A DNA stretch of 64,000 nucleotides from Phoronis australis (taxonomy: Eukaryota; Phoronida; Phoronidae). Where the stretch lies: NCBI GenBank assembly GCA_002633005.1, contig NMRA01000279.1, positions 11,233 through 75,232 of the forward strand, written 5' to 3'. Under the pieces are notes generated by a model, which was not told the DNA's origin, made no database searches, and saw only the letters and a list, made by a program, of their open reading frames with translations. How positions within the stretch are numbered: position 1 is the stretch's first letter; each line of letters opens with the position of its first letter. Made by a program: the position numbers and the translations under genes. Of this stretch, positions 61,453 to 64,000 are shown in pieces.

Positions 61453-62210
61453 AAAACAGGTTGTGGAAAATGACGCCATTTATAGCTAACTTGAAAGAAA
61501 CAATATTTGTGAGTTTTGCCTCATGAATTTCGCGTTTATTGTTCAAAGAGAGGAGGCAATCTCTTTGAAAATCCAAATTTTGAGGCTGGAAACGTCTGGT
61601 TGTCACTTCTGTGCACATGATAAGTTTCCTTGATCATCAAGGATATGTAGAATGCTGTATGGTTGGTTGAAAAGTAGTGCATACTATCTCTCTTGAAGTA
61701 AAAACCATTCTGCATACGCAGCTCTGTAGTGAGTGCACAACAACACAAGTGCATCTTTGCTTGACTCAATTTGTGATTCTCATTCGTGTTTACAGGAACG
61801 AAATACGATTTGATTGTAATATAGATTGTTACCTTGAACATATTTTGATCGATTAATTTTGGTGATTGCTTGTTGAACTCTGCTCAATTGACGAGTATAA
61901 AAATCTGTCCGATTCCCATCTCTTTGGAATACTACTCAATACTACTGCGCCCTCTATCTGGAGTAGACCAACTGTTTTTCACTGCAACTTATTGTTCTCG
62001 AGTTATTCCGAAACTTTCAGATAACTTGTCTTTTATTGACTGATTCCTCGCTGAACTTTTGTTTGTTGACCTTTTACTCTGCAAGGTCGTGTGTCATTTT
62101 TGTCGTCATCATGCACACTCATCTTCATCATCCAACATTTTCATCGCCGTGTTTCATTCAGTTTTCATCAAGTTTTAGTTTACAAGACAGTACCTGTGTT
62201 CCTTGTTTTT

Positions 62211-62261
62211 TTTCTTACCATCATCATCGTCACCATCATCACCATCATCATCACCATCACC

Positions 62262-62293
<32 letters not shown>

Positions 62294-62726
62294 CACCATC
62301 ATCATCATCACCATCATCATCATCACCATCATCATCATCACCATCACCATCATCACCATCATCATCATCGTCACCATCATCATCATCATCATCACCANNN
62401 NNNNNNNNNNNNNNNNNNNNNNNNNNNNNNNNNNNNNNNNNNNNNNNNNNNNNNNNNNNNNNNNNNNNNNNNNNNNNNNNNNNNNNNNNNNNNNNNNNNN
62501 NNNNNNNNNNNNNNNNNNNNNNNNNNNNNNNNNNNNNNNNNNNNNNNNNNNNNNNNNNNNNNNNNNNNNNNNNNNNNNNNNNNNNNNNNNNNNNNNNNNC
62601 ATCATCATCATCATCACCATCACCATCACCATCGTCACCATCATCATTATTGTCATCAGCACAATCATCATCATCGTCACCATCATCATCATTGTCATCA
62701 GCACCATCATCACCGTCATCGTCACA
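62211..62726. repeat. CAT/ATC microsatellite with 202-N gap
   Basis: Mostly (CAT)n with CAC and CGT interruptions, broken by Ns at 62398-62599. The apparent poly-His, poly-Ile, poly-Ser and poly-Asp frames are translation artefacts of this repeat. True length is unknown. Confidence 0.95.
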
Positions 62727-64000
62727 AGTGCTAATCATGACTGTCATTTGTCATTCAAAAGCTTCTTGAGTTCTCCTGAAGCAAAGTAAGTTTCAATGTT
62801 GACTTAAAAAGTAGCAGGCACCATGTTTTGTTCTTTTCTTGTTTGTGTCGGTTCGAACACTGCGGTTCCTAACCATTTGAAAACTCTAATGTTACTCATG
62901 AAAGGTGTTTTTCTGCATCTGGTGGAAGGAGACGTTGAACTTTTCACACATTCCACTGTTCTGCTTTGAATATATTAGCATTTGCATTTTTCTTGTTATT
63001 TGTGAATTTCTTTGTAAATAAAGATATAATTGTCCAAGGTAGTAGTAAAACAGTTTAAACACATCCGATCATATGAAGCCAAGGGAAAAGCAATCTTGAT
63101 ATTGCTACCATTGTTCTTATGTTTTTGTCGATATTTTTGATATTTGCATTTTTTTCAATTTTAGTTTGGCTCATTTTAATTCTGATAGGAGATTTGACTT
63201 CTTTGGGAATTCAATAAACATTCACATGAAATATTATGTTTTTTTATATTTTTTATTCTCCCACTTCAACATAAGCAAGGACAAAGGTATTGAAATACTA
63301 TGGTTATGAAAATGCCAGGATATTGTATTTCAACACAGTAATTGTCTTGAGTCATGGATTTCATTGAATTCCATCGTGATTTTTTAATGACTTTCATTTT
63401 GATAATTATTGGATATGTTATGTCTGTGATCAGCTTATCATGGTTATATTATTACTGTGCCAATTTGCTCTGTGCACTGGTTCTTGGGGGACACCTCTTG
63501 ATCCACGGCTCATTTTCCAGAGCATTTTTTAAAATAGAATTTCAGTTATTTGAAAACTATTAAAATTTTCTTTTATTTCCAATGAATAATAATCAGGCTT
63601 AGTATCTTAATATAATTTTCAATGTATGTTTTTCGTTTTCTAATGTGATGTGTACTCATTCCTCGACTTCAGAGTCAGACTCATTTTGGAAGCTTTGTTT
63701 TGGTTTGTGTGCATTCATTCTTGGCCAAAAGAGGGCAGTGTTGTCATGTTTCATATTTCCCAATTGATGGATGAATCTGTTTTTTTTGAAGTTTTGTCTT
63801 CCGTTTTGGACATTTTATCTTTTGATATTCATATTTTGAACATTTGGTGTTTCTCTTGTCTTTGATGGTACAAGTATTTTATTATACTGATAGGTTTATT
63901 GATAATTCATTTATATAGGTCAACTTTTATTTAGGTCAAATAATATATCGTTTTATTTGTCTTTTGTATTTGGCGTATAGTTGATTATAAAGGTAGTTTT

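Larger units (their letters stand above)
59552..64000 (+). other. Presumed intron 2 of the FYCO1-like gene
   Basis: No further exon matching the expected continuation of the RUN domain was seen to the end of the window. The interval carries an inverted repeat, a 65-bp tandem repeat, a CAT microsatellite with an N gap and AT-rich sequence. Open frames at 59665-60006, 63354-63563 and 63650-63865 have no known domain. Confidence 0.45.

Noticed and set aside
62036-62789. Long open frames rich in His, Ile, Ser or Asp
   Set aside because: They are translations of a CAT trinucleotide microsatellite on both strands and run through a 202-base N gap.
1-64000. CRISPR arrays, bacterial operons or prophage
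   Set aside because: The sequence is clearly eukaryotic, and the tandem repeats seen have no spacer structure.

Overview
This window looks like nuclear DNA of a marine invertebrate, most likely a deuterostome such as a hemichordate, echinoderm or amphioxus. The genus cannot be fixed from sequence alone. The reasons are spliced genes with GT-AG introns, low gene density, an AT-rich background, decayed LINE, Penelope-like, hAT-type and SINE repeats, and a strong excess of the octamer TAGGCCTA. There are no bacterial operons, CRISPR arrays, rRNA genes or convincing tRNA genes.

Layout. 0-0.5 kb: the 3' end of a LINE reverse-transcriptase ORF. 1.0-4.0 kb: a decayed P-loop GTPase gene on the plus strand, broken by stops and frameshifts. 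7.3-42.8 kb: a minus-strand tandem family of two-exon acyltransferase-like genes (condensation/BAHD/AATase superfamily, HxxxDG motif). It has three intact members, A (7354-11111), B (22797-25017) and D (38424-42754), and one pseudogene, C (27140-29040). C lost the N-terminal part of its first exon to an internal deletion. B and C lie in a recognisable duplicated block of about 3 kb, and D shares intron and 3'-flank homology with B. Between and inside these genes sit MITEs, SINE-like units, a repeat family of about 0.8 kb in three copies, foldback elements and diverged tandem arrays.

43-55 kb: mostly gene-free repeat debris, including a Penelope-like GIY-YIG remnant, a frameshifted THAP zinc-finger domain and a perfect 17-bp-arm hairpin. 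55.2-59.2 kb: a block of about 2 kb present twice in direct order and separated by one N. It carries the 5' region and first coding exon of a gene whose first two coding exons (59111-59551) resemble the N-terminal RUN domain of FYCO1. The single N at the junction makes unmerged haplotypes in the assembly a serious explanation. 59.5-64 kb: FYCO1-like intron sequence with a long inverted repeat, a 65-bp tandem repeat and a CAT microsatellite containing a gap of 202 Ns.

Biologically, the main content is a lineage-specific expansion of small CoA-dependent-type acyltransferases plus the 5' end of an autophagosome/endosome transport adaptor gene. The rest is mainly repeat-derived. Exon boundaries were read by eye from splice consensus and paralogue alignment; no database search or gene predictor was run.
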